A DNA stretch of 64,000 bases from Sorangium cellulosum. GTDB taxonomy: Bacteria; Myxococcota_A; Polyangia; Polyangiales; Polyangiaceae. Within the stretch, counting starts at the first letter, position 1; each line of letters starts with the position of its first letter. The notes beneath the pieces are model-generated. The model worked only from the letters and a program-made list of their open reading frames with translations. It had not been told where the DNA came from and made no database searches. Location of the stretch: assembly GCF_002950945.1 (NCBI RefSeq), contig NZ_CP012673.1:12081501-12145500 (forward strand), written 5' to 3'. Of the stretch, positions 20,078-34,986 are shown piece after piece. The translations under genes were made by a program, and so were the position numbers.

Positions 20078-20114
20078 GGATTCACTCTCTCCCGGTCCGA
20101 CCTGCGCTGTCCAG

Positions 20115-20165
20115 ACCCGCGCGCCGCGCGCGGTGTTCCGCGCCGCGCGCCGCGCGGTGTTCGCT
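20115..20165. repeat. Short GC-rich direct repeat between ompA-like and lipoprotein genes
   Basis: A segment of the form GCGCCGCGCGCGGTGTTC appears twice in tandem with small differences. Its arms are also partly self-complementary (GCGC runs), so it could fold in the RNA and separate expression of the two genes. Confidence 0.35.
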
Positions 20166-20169
20166 CCGA

Positions 20170-22239
<2,070 letters not shown>

Positions 22240-22563
22240 GGGAAGGTCCTCGGGTTCGTGAGGGTCGCAATCGGGTGGGCGCGACCTGGTTCGCGGGCTC
22301 AGCGCCACGTACCACCGCGTGAATTCCGGTGTCAAACGGACGACGCGGCCCGCGCTCCGGTGAGGCGCCTCGCCGCGGGTCCCCGCCGGCGCCCGCCGCG
22401 GCCGCGGGATCCGGCGGCGGCCGCGCCGGACGCCGGTGCCGGCCGCGGCGAGAGTTGTCCTGGCGATCGGAGACGGGTATTCCCTTTAGCTTGCTGCGAC
22501 GTGGGCTCGGCGCGCCGGGAGGGAGGCCACCGTCGCCCGCAGCGCATTCGACCGAGGGGAACG
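22240..22563. other. Divergent intergenic region, 324 bases
   Basis: It separates the OmpA/TSP3 gene (minus) from the DUF4215 lipoprotein gene (plus), so it must hold both promoters. A TTGACA-like box on the minus strand at 22330-22335 could serve the OmpA gene, but no convincing -10 is spaced from it. The middle is a GC run of CCGC/GCGG without a clear hairpin. I see no gene. Confidence 0.5.
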
Positions 22564-24402
<1,839 letters not shown>

Positions 24403-24445
24403 AAGGGCAAACGGCTTGAACCAGCCTGAAACGAGCAGAAGTTCG

Positions 24446-24538
24446 AAACGCCAAGGCGCCAAGGCGCCAAGAACGCCAAGAAGAAGATAAAATCTTGGCG
24501 TCCTTGGCGCCTTGGCGCCTTGGCGTCCTTGGCGTTTT
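24446..24538. terminator. Long CGCCAAG-unit inverted repeat (probable bidirectional terminator or dispersed palindromic element)
   Basis: The left arm (24446-24480) has four units ending in CGCCAAG. The right arm (24494-24538) is the reverse complement of five similar units. The A/T-rich centre AAGATAAAATCTT is itself nearly self-complementary. The whole forms one very long hairpin flanked by AAA on the left and TTTT on the right. It lies between convergent genes (stops at 24402 and 24581), where a terminator is expected. Its low GC and regular 8-9-base units differ from everything around it. Confidence 0.6.
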
Positions 24539-24580
24539 ATTTCTCGCTCGATCAACGTGATCGGCGTTCTAGCGGCGCCG

Positions 24581-24838
24581 CTACGGCGTGCGCGTCTTCA
24601 GGCTGTCGATCGCGTGCACGGGCGCCTGGTCGCCGGCCATCAGGTGCGCGATGGCGCTGTAGACCAGCCGCTGGCTCTCCAGCATGCTCTTGCCGGCGAA
24701 CACCGGCGACGTCACGACGAGGTTGAAGTGGCCTCCCCCGCCCGTCACCTCGGCGGTGGAGCCCTCGATCTTCTCTTCGATGGCGCGCTTCAGGGCGTCG
24801 GGGATCGACCCTTGAAATGTCGTGAGGTGGGTTCCCAT
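24581..24838 (-). CDS. bolA: BolA-family protein
   Basis: 85 residues from the ATG 24836-24838. The signature GGGGHFNLVVTSPVFAGKSMLESQRLVYSAI is seen in pieces: GHFNLVV, FAGKSMLESQRLVYSAI with the conserved R and H region, and the final LMAGDQAPVHAIDSLKT (HAxxxKT). BolA proteins bind [2Fe-2S] clusters with monothiol glutaredoxins and influence morphology and iron use. No glutaredoxin gene is adjacent here. It lies 77 bases after the thiolase gene on the same strand. Confidence 0.9.
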   Translation of the reverse strand: MGTHLTTFQGSIPDALKRAIEEKIEGSTAEVTGGGGHFNLVVTSPVFAGKSMLESQRLVYSAIAHLMAGDQAPVHAIDSLKTRTP

Positions 24839-24915
24839 GGCCGCTCTATAGGCCATCACCCCGCCGCGGGGAAGCCGGAGCGCGACGCCGCGGCGGGCCG
24901 CGCCCCGGCCTTGGA

Positions 24916-26097
24916 TCAGGCGCTCGCGCGCGCGCCGGCCAGCTCGACCAGGCCGGCGGCGCCCATGCCGCCGCCGATGCACATCGTGACCACCGCGTAC
25001 CGGCCGCCGCGGCGGCGCAGCTCGTAGAGCGCGGTCGCGGTGAGCTTCGCGCCGGTGCACCCGAGCGGGTGGCCGAGCGCGATCGCGCCGCCGTTCACGT
25101 TGAGCTTCTCCTCGGGGATCTCGAGCGCCCGCTGCACGTAGACGGCCTGCGACGCGAACGCCTCGTTCACCTCGAACAGGTCGATGTCCGCCATCGAGAG
25201 CCCCGTCCTCGCGAGCAGCTTCCGCACCGCCGGCACCGGGCCGATCCCCATGATGGCGGGGTCGACGCCGATGGTCACGAAGGCGCGGAAGTACCCGAGC
25301 GGCTTCACCCCGAGCGCGTCCGCCTTCGCCTTGCTCATCACGAGCGCGGCGGCGGCGCCGTCCGACAGCGGCGAGCTGTTGCCCGGCGTCACGCTCCCCT
25401 TCGCCGCGAACGACGGCTTCAGCCCGGCGAGCGCCTCCGCGGTCGTCTCCTTGCGGATCAGCTCGTCGGTGCGGAAGTCGAAGGTCGCGCGCTTGCCGTT
25501 CTCGTAGCGCACCCCCTTCACGGTGACGATCTCGTCCTCGAACTTCCCCGCCGCGCGCGCCGCCGCCGCCTTCTGGTGGCTCTTCAGCGCGAACGCGTCC
25601 TGGTCGGCGCGGCTCACCTGGAACCGGTTCGCCACGTTCTCCGCCGTGATGCCCATCGGCGTGTACACCGTCGGACAGCGCTCCATCGCCTCCGGCGACG
25701 CGCTCAGCTTGTTGCCGGTCATCGGCACCATCGTCATCGACTCGACGCCGCCGGCGACGGCGATGTCGACCGACCCCATCGCGATGCTGCCCGCCGCGAG
25801 CGCGATCGCCTGGAGCCCGCTCGAGCAGAACCGGTTGATGGTGATCGCGGAGCTCTCCTGCGGCATCCCGCCGAGCAGCGACACCACGCGGGCGACGTTG
25901 AGCCCCTGCTCCCCCTCCGGCATCGCGCACCCGAGGACGAGGTCCTCCACGTCCTCCGGCTTCACCTGGGGGACACGCTGGAACAGCGCGGCGATCACCT
26001 CGCCCGCGAGCTCGTCGGGGCGCTTCAGCGCGAGCGAGCCTTTGTGGGCCCGGCCAACGGCCGAGCGGACGGCCTCTGCAATTACGACGTCGACCAT
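24916..26097 (-). CDS. fadA: Acetyl-CoA C-acyltransferase (thiolase), FadA-type
   Basis: 393 residues from the ATG at 26095-26097, preceded by AGGTG, which overlaps the stop of the FadN gene. The enzyme splits 3-ketoacyl-CoA with CoA to acetyl-CoA and a shortened acyl-CoA. The acylated Cys is in [10 protein letters not shown] (Cys91), followed by GGVESMT and the [23 protein letters not shown] and [10 protein letters not shown] motifs that carry the second Cys and the His of the active site. The gene follows fadN with the two in one operon, so the pair does the last three steps of beta-oxidation. A GTG at 26106 would start three residues earlier. Confidence 0.94.
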   Translation of the reverse strand: MVDVVIAEAVRSAVGRAHKGSLALKRPDELAGEVIAALFQRVPQVKPEDVEDLVLGCAMPEGEQGLNVARVVSLLGGMPQESSAITINRFCSSGLQAIALAAGSIAMGSVDIAVAGGVESMTMVPMTGNKLSASPEAMERCPTVYTPMGITAENVANRFQVSRADQDAFALKSHQKAAAARAAGKFEDEIVTVKGVRYENGKRATFDFRTDELIRKETTAEALAGLKPSFAAKGSVTPGNSSPLSDGAAAALVMSKAKADALGVKPLGYFRAFVTIGVDPAIMGIGPVPAVRKLLARTGLSMADIDLFEVNEAFASQAVYVQRALEIPEEKLNVNGGAIALGHPLGCTGAKLTATALYELRRRGGRYAVVTMCIGGGMGAAGLVELAGARASA

Positions 26098-26106
26098 GGC
26101 GTTCAC

Positions 26107-28479
<2,373 letters not shown>

Positions 28480-28727
28480 GCAGAATCCTCCGAGATGGAT
28501 AGGGGCGCAAACCATTGGCGCAAAGGGCGCCGAGCGCAAGCGTATCCGGGGTGGACGGCCGGGAGGTGAGCGAGCGAGTGTGCGCTTCGTTAAGGCCGCG
28601 GGCGAGGGATTGTGGGGCACGAAACGACATGTCCCGAACGTCCGCCTATGACGCCCGGGACATGGGGGGACACGCGCGGGGCGTACGGTCCGACGTCACC
28701 CCGCGCGACCCCGCGCGCGGGGTCGGC

Positions 28728-29012
28728 TCAGTGCCACGCCGGGGCCGACTGCACGGGTTTCCCGGTGCGGTCGTGCTCGGCCAGGAGGCGCCGCGACATG
28801 TCGACGCACTCGACGCAGGAGGCGAAGGTCGACTTGTGCTGGCACGTGATCCACGTCGCCGTCCCCTGGGCGCCGAACTGGACCGCATCGAGGTGCTTGC
28901 CGCAGGCGACGCAGTGGATGTGCTGGTGCTGGTGGCCGCCGGCGGCCGCCGCGGGGCGCGCCGGGGCGAGCGCCTTCCGCTCGCGCTTGGTCAGTCGCTT
29001 CTCTCGTTTCAT
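28728..29012 (-). CDS. Small protein with zinc-binding-type Cys motifs
   Basis: 94 residues from the ATG at 29010-29012, which has a good GAGGTG site. A very basic N-terminus (MKREKRLTKRERKALAP) and a His-rich spacer (GGHQHQHIH) lead into CVACGKHLD, then TCQHKSTFASCVECVD. Two CxxC pairs plus His would fit one zinc ion. An RNA- or DNA-binding role is plausible from the basic N-terminus, but I recognise no family. Confidence 0.65.
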   Translation of the reverse strand: MKREKRLTKRERKALAPARPAAAAGGHQHQHIHCVACGKHLDAVQFGAQGTATWITCQHKSTFASCVECVDMSRRLLAEHDRTGKPVQSAPAWH

Positions 29013-29861
29013 GATCACCTCGGTCGTGTGGGGGCGCCGTGCAACGTCGTGCCTGGCTCCGCCCAAGCTACCATGCGGCGCTCCGCGAGGGCGCGGGCGG
29101 GCTGCGCGGAGGAGCAGCGGCGCGGCGGGCCGGGCGAGCTGACGCCTCGCCGCCCCGCCGGCGGACGAGCCGGCGGCGGTGCCCGGCTTGACTTTCCAGG
29201 GGCGCTGTGCACCGGCGGCGCGGAGAACGGCGGCGAGCGCGGCGTCGATTGCGTGGCTGCGTGGCGCGCTGCGCGGAGCGCCCGCGGGCCACGTGCAGGG
29301 GACGTGCGAGGGAGGCCGGAGCGCTCGCTTTCAGGACTCCCACCATCACGTGGCGCTCTGGCTCATGAATCGCGTCTCCCGTTTTCCGATCACGGATCCA
29401 CCTGCCTGCGAGGCTCGATGGGCGCGAGGAGGAAAGCACGAAGACGGCGCGAGGGCGCGAGGGCCAGGACGTGCCTGACCATTGATGACCTGCCCAGCTC
29501 ACGTGAGCTCTCCGGGCGATGGGACCACGCCCCCAGCGACGAGGACATGGAAACACACCGGCCCTCCTGCTCAATGATGGTTCAGGGACGTGGACATCCG
29601 TGGCGTTGAAGGCAGTGGACGTCCTCAACGTTGAGGAGAGATACGTGTCCGAGACGGTCTCTTTAATCGAGAGACAGCAATGTCCGCCGCAGACGGAGGT
29701 GGCCCCGTGTTTCCGCGCGGAGATCCATGGAGGACATCGGAGCCACGCGCCCAGAGGTCCACCGTAATCGCCACGCCTTCTTGAAATTCCGTTAGCCGGG
29801 ACACACCATAGACTCACAGGGGGACGTCGCCGCGCGTGTAGCGTCGAGTCGCCCGATCCAT
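29013..29861. other. Gene-poor stretch before the kinase gene
   Basis: No reading frame here has a plausible start and protein-like composition; the longest (minus strand) is Arg/Pro/Ser noise. The GC content falls towards the right end. A perfect 14-base palindrome CCTCAACGTTGAGG lies at 29623-29636, and GTCTCT-TTAATCG-AGAGAC just after it forms a small hairpin. These could be regulatory sites of the kinase gene. Confidence 0.45.
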
Positions 29862-32800
29862 ATGCCCTCTTCTCTCTACCGCGAAGAGCCGCAGCGGGCC
29901 AGCGCGCCCGCGATGCAGCGTTGTCTGGGGTGCGGACGCCGTATCACGGTGTGTTGCCCGCTCCACGGCGACCTCGGTTTCTCTGGAGGGGCTCCCGACA
30001 CGTTGCAGGCGACGGGCGTCGCCACCCCGCGCATCGGCGGCTACCGCGTGCGGCGGCTCGTGGCGCGCGGCGGCTTCGGCCTCGTGTTCGAGGCCGGGCG
30101 CGAGCGCGACGGAGCGCGGGTCGCGATCAAGGTCGCCCGCGAGGACCGGAACGGCGCGCCCGCCTACCTGGAGCACGAGATCGCGGCGCTCGCGCGCGTC
30201 GTGGGGCCGCACGTGCCTGCCGTCCACGAGCACGGGCGCACCGCCGGCGGCGCGCCGTACCTGGTGATGGAGTACATCGACGCGCCGCCCCTCGCCGATC
30301 GCCTCGTCGACCGGCCGGAGCCGGTGCCGGTCAGCGAGGCCGTCGCGCTCGCGGACGCGATCCTGCGCGCGCTCGCGGCGGTCCACGCGCGCGGCTGCCT
30401 GCACCGCGACCTCAAGCCGGAGAACATCCTGGTCGACCGCACGCTGCACGTGACCTTGATCGACTTCGGCCTCACGATCCCGCTCCGATCCGAGGACGCC
30501 TCGGCGGAGGTGACGGCGGAGGGCGCCGGCGTGGGCACCGCCGAGTACATGGCCCCGGAGCTGTGGGAGGGCGCCCTCGACCTCGATCGCCGCGCCGATC
30601 TCTACGCGGTGGGCGCGATCCTCTTCGAGATGCTCGCAGGCTCCCCGCCCTTCTGGGGCCCGCGCCCCGTGGTCCGTGAGGGGCACATGAGCCGCCGCCC
30701 GCCGCGCATCGGCGCGCCGAGCCGCGAGCCGAGCGTCCTCTCGGCGGTGGAGGAGGTGGTGTCCCGCTGCCTCGCGAAGGAGCGCCGCGAGCGCTTCGAC
30801 ACGGCCGACGAGCTCCGCGCCGCGCTCGACGCCGCGCTGCGCGAGGCTCCGACCTTGCGGTGCACACGCCCGGGCCCGCCCGCGGCCGCGCCGGGTGCGC
30901 CCGCGGCCGCGCCGGAGACCCCTGCGGCCGCGCCGGGTGCACCCGCGGCCGCGCCGGGCCCGCCCGCGGCCGCGCCGGCGGGCGATCCGCGCGGCGATCG
31001 CGTCACCGTGGGGCTGCTCTTCTTCGACACCACGCTCGACATGGCGGCCCTCCAGGCGCGCCTGAAGGCGCTCGGCGGGCAGCTTGGCCGGGCCTCGGCC
31101 GGCCGGTGCGCCGCCGTCTTCGCGTACGACGTCTCCGAGAACCCCGCGCGCCACGCCCGGCGCGCCGCCGAGGAGCTCCTGCGGCTCGGCGTCTGCGAGC
31201 GCGCGCGCGTCGATCTCGCGCCCGTCTTGGTGCAGATTAAGCGCGACGGCACGCGGCGCTTCCTCAGCCCGCTCTTCTCGCGCGCCGAGCGCTTCCCGGC
31301 CGCGGGTGATCCGGTCGGCGTGGCGATCGCCCCCGCAGCGGCCGCCGTGCTCCACGATCTCCCGGACACGGCCCGGTCCGGTGCCCGGTCGTCTTCGTCC
31401 GGCCCCCTGTCGCTTCCGTCGGGTGCCCCGTCCGCCTCGCGCCACGACGCGCCGGCCCCGATGGCCCCGTCGCTCCCGTCCAGCGCCCCGTCGCTCTCGT
31501 CCGACGCCCTGTCGCTCTCGTCCGGCCCCCTCTCGCTCTCGTCCGACGCCCTGTCGCTCTCGTCCGGCCCCCTCTCGCTCTCGTCCGACGCCCTGTCGCT
31601 CTCGTCCGGCCCCCTCTCGCTCTCGTCCGACGCCCTGTCGCTCTCGTCCGGCCCCCTCTCGCTCTCGTCCGACGCCCCGGCGCTCTCGTCCGACGCCGCG
31701 TCCGCCGCGCGCCACGACGTGCCGGACGCGCTCGACCCCGACACATGGCCCCTCTTCGGCCGCGACGTGGTGCTCGCGGCCCTCGCCGAGAGCGCGCTCG
31801 CCGCCGCGGCCGAGGGCGTGCCCACGGTGGTCAGCGTCATCGCCGAGCCCGGCCTGGGGAAGAGCCACCTCGCCCGCGCGCTCCTGGCGCGGCTCGCCGC
31901 GGCCGTGCCCGGCGCCCGCGTGCTCGCGCTGCGCGCCCTCGAGCCGGCGCTCGGCCACGCCGATCAGGCGCTCGCCGAGCTGCTCGAGCGCGTGCTCGAT
32001 CTACCGCCCGGGCCGCCGCGCGACGGCGGCGCGGCGCTGCTGCGCGAGCGGCTCGCGCCGACGAGCGGCGACCTCATGCCCGCCGTGGCCCTCACGCTCG
32101 GCTGGGTGACGCCCGGCGCCGAGGGCGCGCCGCTCCGGGCCGCGCTGCGCCGGCTCGACGCGGCCCCGGGCGCCCTGCGCACCGCGCTGACGGTGGCGGC
32201 CGGCGGCGCCGTCCGCCGCGCCGCCGCGCGCACCCCGCTGCTCGTCGTCGTCGATGACGCCCATTTCGCCGGCGACGCGCTGCTCGCCGCGCTCGAGTAC
32301 GCCGCGCTCGCCGGACCGCGCCTCTCGCTCTGGATCTGCGCGCTCGGCCGGCCCGAGCTGGAGCAGGAGCGCCGCACGTGGGGCGACGGCGCCGCCCGCC
32401 GCGAGCGCCACCGCCTCGGCCCGCTCGACGCGGCGAGCGCGGACGCGCTCTGCCGCCGGCTGCTCCTGCCGGTCGAGAGCCCGCCCGAGTCCGCCGTGCA
32501 GCAGCTCGTGGCGCGCGCGGAGGCGATCCCGCTCTTGCTCGTCGAGCTCCTGCGCGGCCTCCGGCGCGAGGGCATCGTGCGCAAGAGCCCGAAGGGCGAG
32601 GCGTGGTACCTCGCCACCGACGAGCTCGATCGGCTCCCCGATCTGCCGCTCATCGAGTGGCTCGCGCGCCGCGAGCTCGACGCCCTCGCGCCCGCGCTGC
32701 GCAGCCACGCCCGCCTCATCGCGCTCCTCGGCGACCAGGTGACCCTCGACGAGATCAAGGGCCTGCTCGGCCTGCTCGAGCGGGAGGGCGCCGACGCGGA

Positions 32801-34388
32801 GTTCCCGCTCGACGCCAGGGTCGGCACCGCGCGCCTCCTCGCCGCGCGCGTCGTCGTGGATCACGGCGCCGGGCGGGTCGGCTACCGCCACGCGCTCGTG
32901 CGCGAGTCGGTGGCGCGGGCCGTGCCGGAGGCGCAGCGGCGGCGCATCCACCGCGCCGCCGCCGCGTACTACGCGCAGGGCCGGCCGGGGCTCGGCGAGG
33001 AGCGGCGGATCGCGCAGCTCGCCCGCCACGCGGGCGCGGCCGGCCTCGCCGATCTCGCGGCGCACTCGTTCTTCGCGCTCGCCGAGCGCGCCCGCGCGCG
33101 CCACGCCTACACCGACGCGGAGCGCCTCTACAGCCGCGTCCTGGAGCAGTCCGCGGGCGAGGCGGGCGAGGCGGGCGAGGTGTCGGTCGACCGCCGCGCC
33201 ACGTACCGCGGGCGCGGCCTGATGCGTTACCGCATCGGCCGCTACCACGACGCGCTCACGGATCTGTCCTGCGCGCGGGAGCTCGCCGCGCAGGCAGGCG
33301 ACGTCGCGGAGCGGGTCGAGCTCCTCCTCGACGAGGCCACCGCGCTCGACTGGATGGACGACTTCGAGGCGTCGCAGGCCCGGGTCGAGGAGGCGCGGGT
33401 CGAGGAGGCGCGCGCGCTCCCGCCCAACGCGCGCTCGCCGCTCCTCGAGGCGCGCCTCCTCCTCGCGTGCGGCCGTTCCGCCTTTCGCTTCAGCCGCAAC
33501 GACGAGGCGGCCGCGCTGCTCGAGCGCTCCGCCGCCATCGCGGAGCACCTCGGCGACGACGGCTACGAGACGCTGGTCATCGCCCTGACGCTGCTCGGCT
33601 TCCTCCTCGCGGGGATCGGCCGGCCTGACGACGCGCGGGCCGCGCTCGACCGGGCGGTCGACCTGGCCGAGTCGCGCGGCGATCAGCTCCAGCTCGGCGC
33701 GGCGCTCAACGTCCGTGCGCTCTCGGCGGCCAACTGCGGCGACGAGGACTGCCTCATCGCCGACATGGAGCGCTCGCTCGCCGTGGCGCGCGAGCTCGGG
33801 CAGCGCTCGCTCGAGCTGATGGGCGAGTACAACCTCGGCGAGTACCTGCTCCTGCTCGACAACGCGCCGGCGGCGGAGCCCCACGTCCTGCGGGCGCTCG
33901 CGCTCGATCGCGCGATCTCGGGCGAGCCGGGTCGCGCCGTGGTGGCGTTGCTCGAGGCGCGGCTTCGTTTTCATCGTGGCGAGGAGGAGGCGGCGCGCGA
34001 CGCGGTGGCGCACATCCGCGCCCTCCAGGCGGAGGCGCGCGCCCGCGGCGAGGCCGGCGCGCTCCTCTCGCCGTCCGAGGACGTGCTCTGCTCCGCCCTG
34101 GAGCTCGCCACGGCGGCCGCCGCGGAGGACGCCGCGTGGGAGGTGCTCGAGGCGCGCGCCGCGCGCTTCTCCCTGGGCCAGGAGCGGATCGAGGTGGTCG
34201 AGGCGCGCAGCGTCTCCGCCGCGCGCCGCGGGCGCCGGGAGGAGGCGCTGCGCCAGATCGATCGCGCGCTGGAGCTCTCGTGCCGCGTCCCGAGCGCCAT
34301 ACTCCGCCGGCTCGCCCGGCGGCGCGCCGATCTCGAGAAGGGGGATCACTACGTGTCTCTGGTGTACCCCGAACACGAACGTCGTTAG
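29862..34388 (+). CDS. Ser/Thr protein kinase with AAA ATPase and TPR-like sensor region
   Basis: A 1508-residue protein. An N-terminal zinc-ribbon-like segment (CLGCGRRITVCCPLHG, about 21-36) precedes the kinase: GGFGLVFEAG loop, VAIKVAR (Lys), HRDLKPEN catalytic loop, DFGL, APEL. A Pro/Ala spacer follows, then an array of DALSLSSGPLSLSS repeats (about residues 540-610). The ATPase part has Walker A EPGLGKSH and Walker B LLVVVDDAH, and the C-terminal half is rich in helical TPR-like units. This order (kinase, ATPase, TPR) is common in large myxobacterial signalling proteins. It probably senses a partner through the TPRs and uses phosphorylation as output. Start ATG 29862. Confidence 0.92.
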   Translation: MPSSLYREEPQRASAPAMQRCLGCGRRITVCCPLHGDLGFSGGAPDTLQATGVATPRIGGYRVRRLVARGGFGLVFEAGRERDGARVAIKVAREDRNGAPAYLEHEIAALARVVGPHVPAVHEHGRTAGGAPYLVMEYIDAPPLADRLVDRPEPVPVSEAVALADAILRALAAVHARGCLHRDLKPENILVDRTLHVTLIDFGLTIPLRSEDASAEVTAEGAGVGTAEYMAPELWEGALDLDRRADLYAVGAILFEMLAGSPPFWGPRPVVREGHMSRRPPRIGAPSREPSVLSAVEEVVSRCLAKERRERFDTADELRAALDAALREAPTLRCTRPGPPAAAPGAPAAAPETPAAAPGAPAAAPGPPAAAPAGDPRGDRVTVGLLFFDTTLDMAALQARLKALGGQLGRASAGRCAAVFAYDVSENPARHARRAAEELLRLGVCERARVDLAPVLVQIKRDGTRRFLSPLFSRAERFPAAGDPVGVAIAPAAAAVLHDLPDTARSGARSSSSGPLSLPSGAPSASRHDAPAPMAPSLPSSAPSLSSDALSLSSGPLSLSSDALSLSSGPLSLSSDALSLSSGPLSLSSDALSLSSGPLSLSSDAPALSSDAASAARHDVPDALDPDTWPLFGRDVVLAALAESALAAAAEGVPTVVSVIAEPGLGKSHLARALLARLAAAVPGARVLALRALEPALGHADQALAELLERVLDLPPGPPRDGGAALLRERLAPTSGDLMPAVALTLGWVTPGAEGAPLRAALRRLDAAPGALRTALTVAAGGAVRRAAARTPLLVVVDDAHFAGDALLAALEYAALAGPRLSLWICALGRPELEQERRTWGDGAARRERHRLGPLDAASADALCRRLLLPVESPPESAVQQLVARAEAIPLLLVELLRGLRREGIVRKSPKGEAWYLATDELDRLPDLPLIEWLARRELDALAPALRSHARLIALLGDQVTLDEIKGLLGLLEREGADAEFPLDARVGTARLLAARVVVDHGAGRVGYRHALVRESVARAVPEAQRRRIHRAAAAYYAQGRPGLGEERRIAQLARHAGAAGLADLAAHSFFALAERARARHAYTDAERLYSRVLEQSAGEAGEAGEVSVDRRATYRGRGLMRYRIGRYHDALTDLSCARELAAQAGDVAERVELLLDEATALDWMDDFEASQARVEEARVEEARALPPNARSPLLEARLLLACGRSAFRFSRNDEAAALLERSAAIAEHLGDDGYETLVIALTLLGFLLAGIGRPDDARAALDRAVDLAESRGDQLQLGAALNVRALSAANCGDEDCLIADMERSLAVARELGQRSLELMGEYNLGEYLLLLDNAPAAEPHVLRALALDRAISGEPGRAVVALLEARLRFHRGEEEAARDAVAHIRALQAEARARGEAGALLSPSEDVLCSALELATAAAAEDAAWEVLEARAARFSLGQERIEVVEARSVSAARRGRREEALRQIDRALELSCRVPSAILRRLARRRADLEKGDHYVSLVYPEHERR
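31491..31690. repeat. 42-base tandem repeat array inside the kinase gene
   Basis: Nearly five copies of a 42-base unit code for DALSLSSGPLSLSS. Some copies are identical. It separates the kinase part from the ATPase part and is likely to vary in length between strains. Confidence 0.85.
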
Positions 34389-34619
34389 CGGATCACGCCG
34401 GAATGAGATCGTATCCGCCGTGGCAGCTGTTGCGGACACCGGATAGAGATGTATTGGTCATCATGGGAGGGATTCCATGATGAGCCTCAAGCGCAGACTC
34501 GCGCCCATTCCGGTGGCGGCGTTGTCCCTCGCGGCCTGTGTCGCGGAGACGGACATCGGTGAGCCCCTCAGCGCGGATGTGAGCGCGCTGGCGACTAAAA
34601 TGCGCTGATCCCGAACGCG
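34284..34619. repeat. Tandem segmental duplication, left copy
   Basis: It runs from the last codons of the kinase (RVPSAI... end), through the intergenic region, to the leader of a lipoprotein gene. It is matched by the right copy (34626-34986), which lies about 342 bases further on. The right copy carries 25 extra bases before the start codon. Confidence 0.8.
34477..34608 (+). pseudogene. Frameshifted leader copy of the NALIP-repeat lipoprotein
   Basis: Reads MMSLKRRLAPIPVAALSLAACVAE... for 43 residues with lipobox LAAC and a GGGAGG ribosome-binding site. It matches the intact gene at 34844 up to VSALA. One base is missing relative to ACAGACAAT in the intact copy, and TGA follows at once. 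It may still yield a short lipopeptide, but as a gene it is broken. It comes from the tandem duplication described here. Confidence 0.8.
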
Positions 34620-34625
34620 CCCGCA

Positions 34626-34986
34626 CGCGTCCCGAGCGCCATCCGCCGCCAGCTCGTCCGGCGGCGCGCCGATCTCGAGGAGGGGAGTCACTACGTGTCT
34701 CGGGCGCGCCCCGGTCACGAACATGAATAGAAAATCACCGTATGAAGAAATGGTATCCGCCATGACAGGAATCGCATTGCGGCGGAATCTACTGTTGCGG
34801 ACGCCGGACAGAGGGGTGTATTGGTCATCCTGGGAGGGATTCCATGATGAGCTTCAAGTATAGACTCGTGCCGATTCCGGCGATGACGTTGTCCCTGGCG
34901 GCCTGTGTCGCGGAGACGGATATCGGTGAGCCCCTCGGTGTGGAGGTGAGCGCGCTGGTGACAGACAATGCGTTGATCCCGAACGC
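34626..34986. repeat. Tandem segmental duplication, right copy
   Basis: The first part still reads as a kinase C-terminus (RVPSAIRRQLVRRRADLEEG ending in stop at 34728-34730), followed by the intergenic part and the real start of the lipoprotein gene. Identity to the left copy is high but imperfect. Confidence 0.8.

Noticed and set aside
24446-24538. CRISPR or transposon end
   Set aside because: The units are arranged as one inverted repeat with no spacers, and no transposase or target-site duplication is seen.
34415-34440. Sigma54 promoter (TGGCAG...TTGCG) before the broken lipoprotein leader
   Set aside because: The GG and GC elements are 10 bases apart, too close for a -24/-12 promoter.
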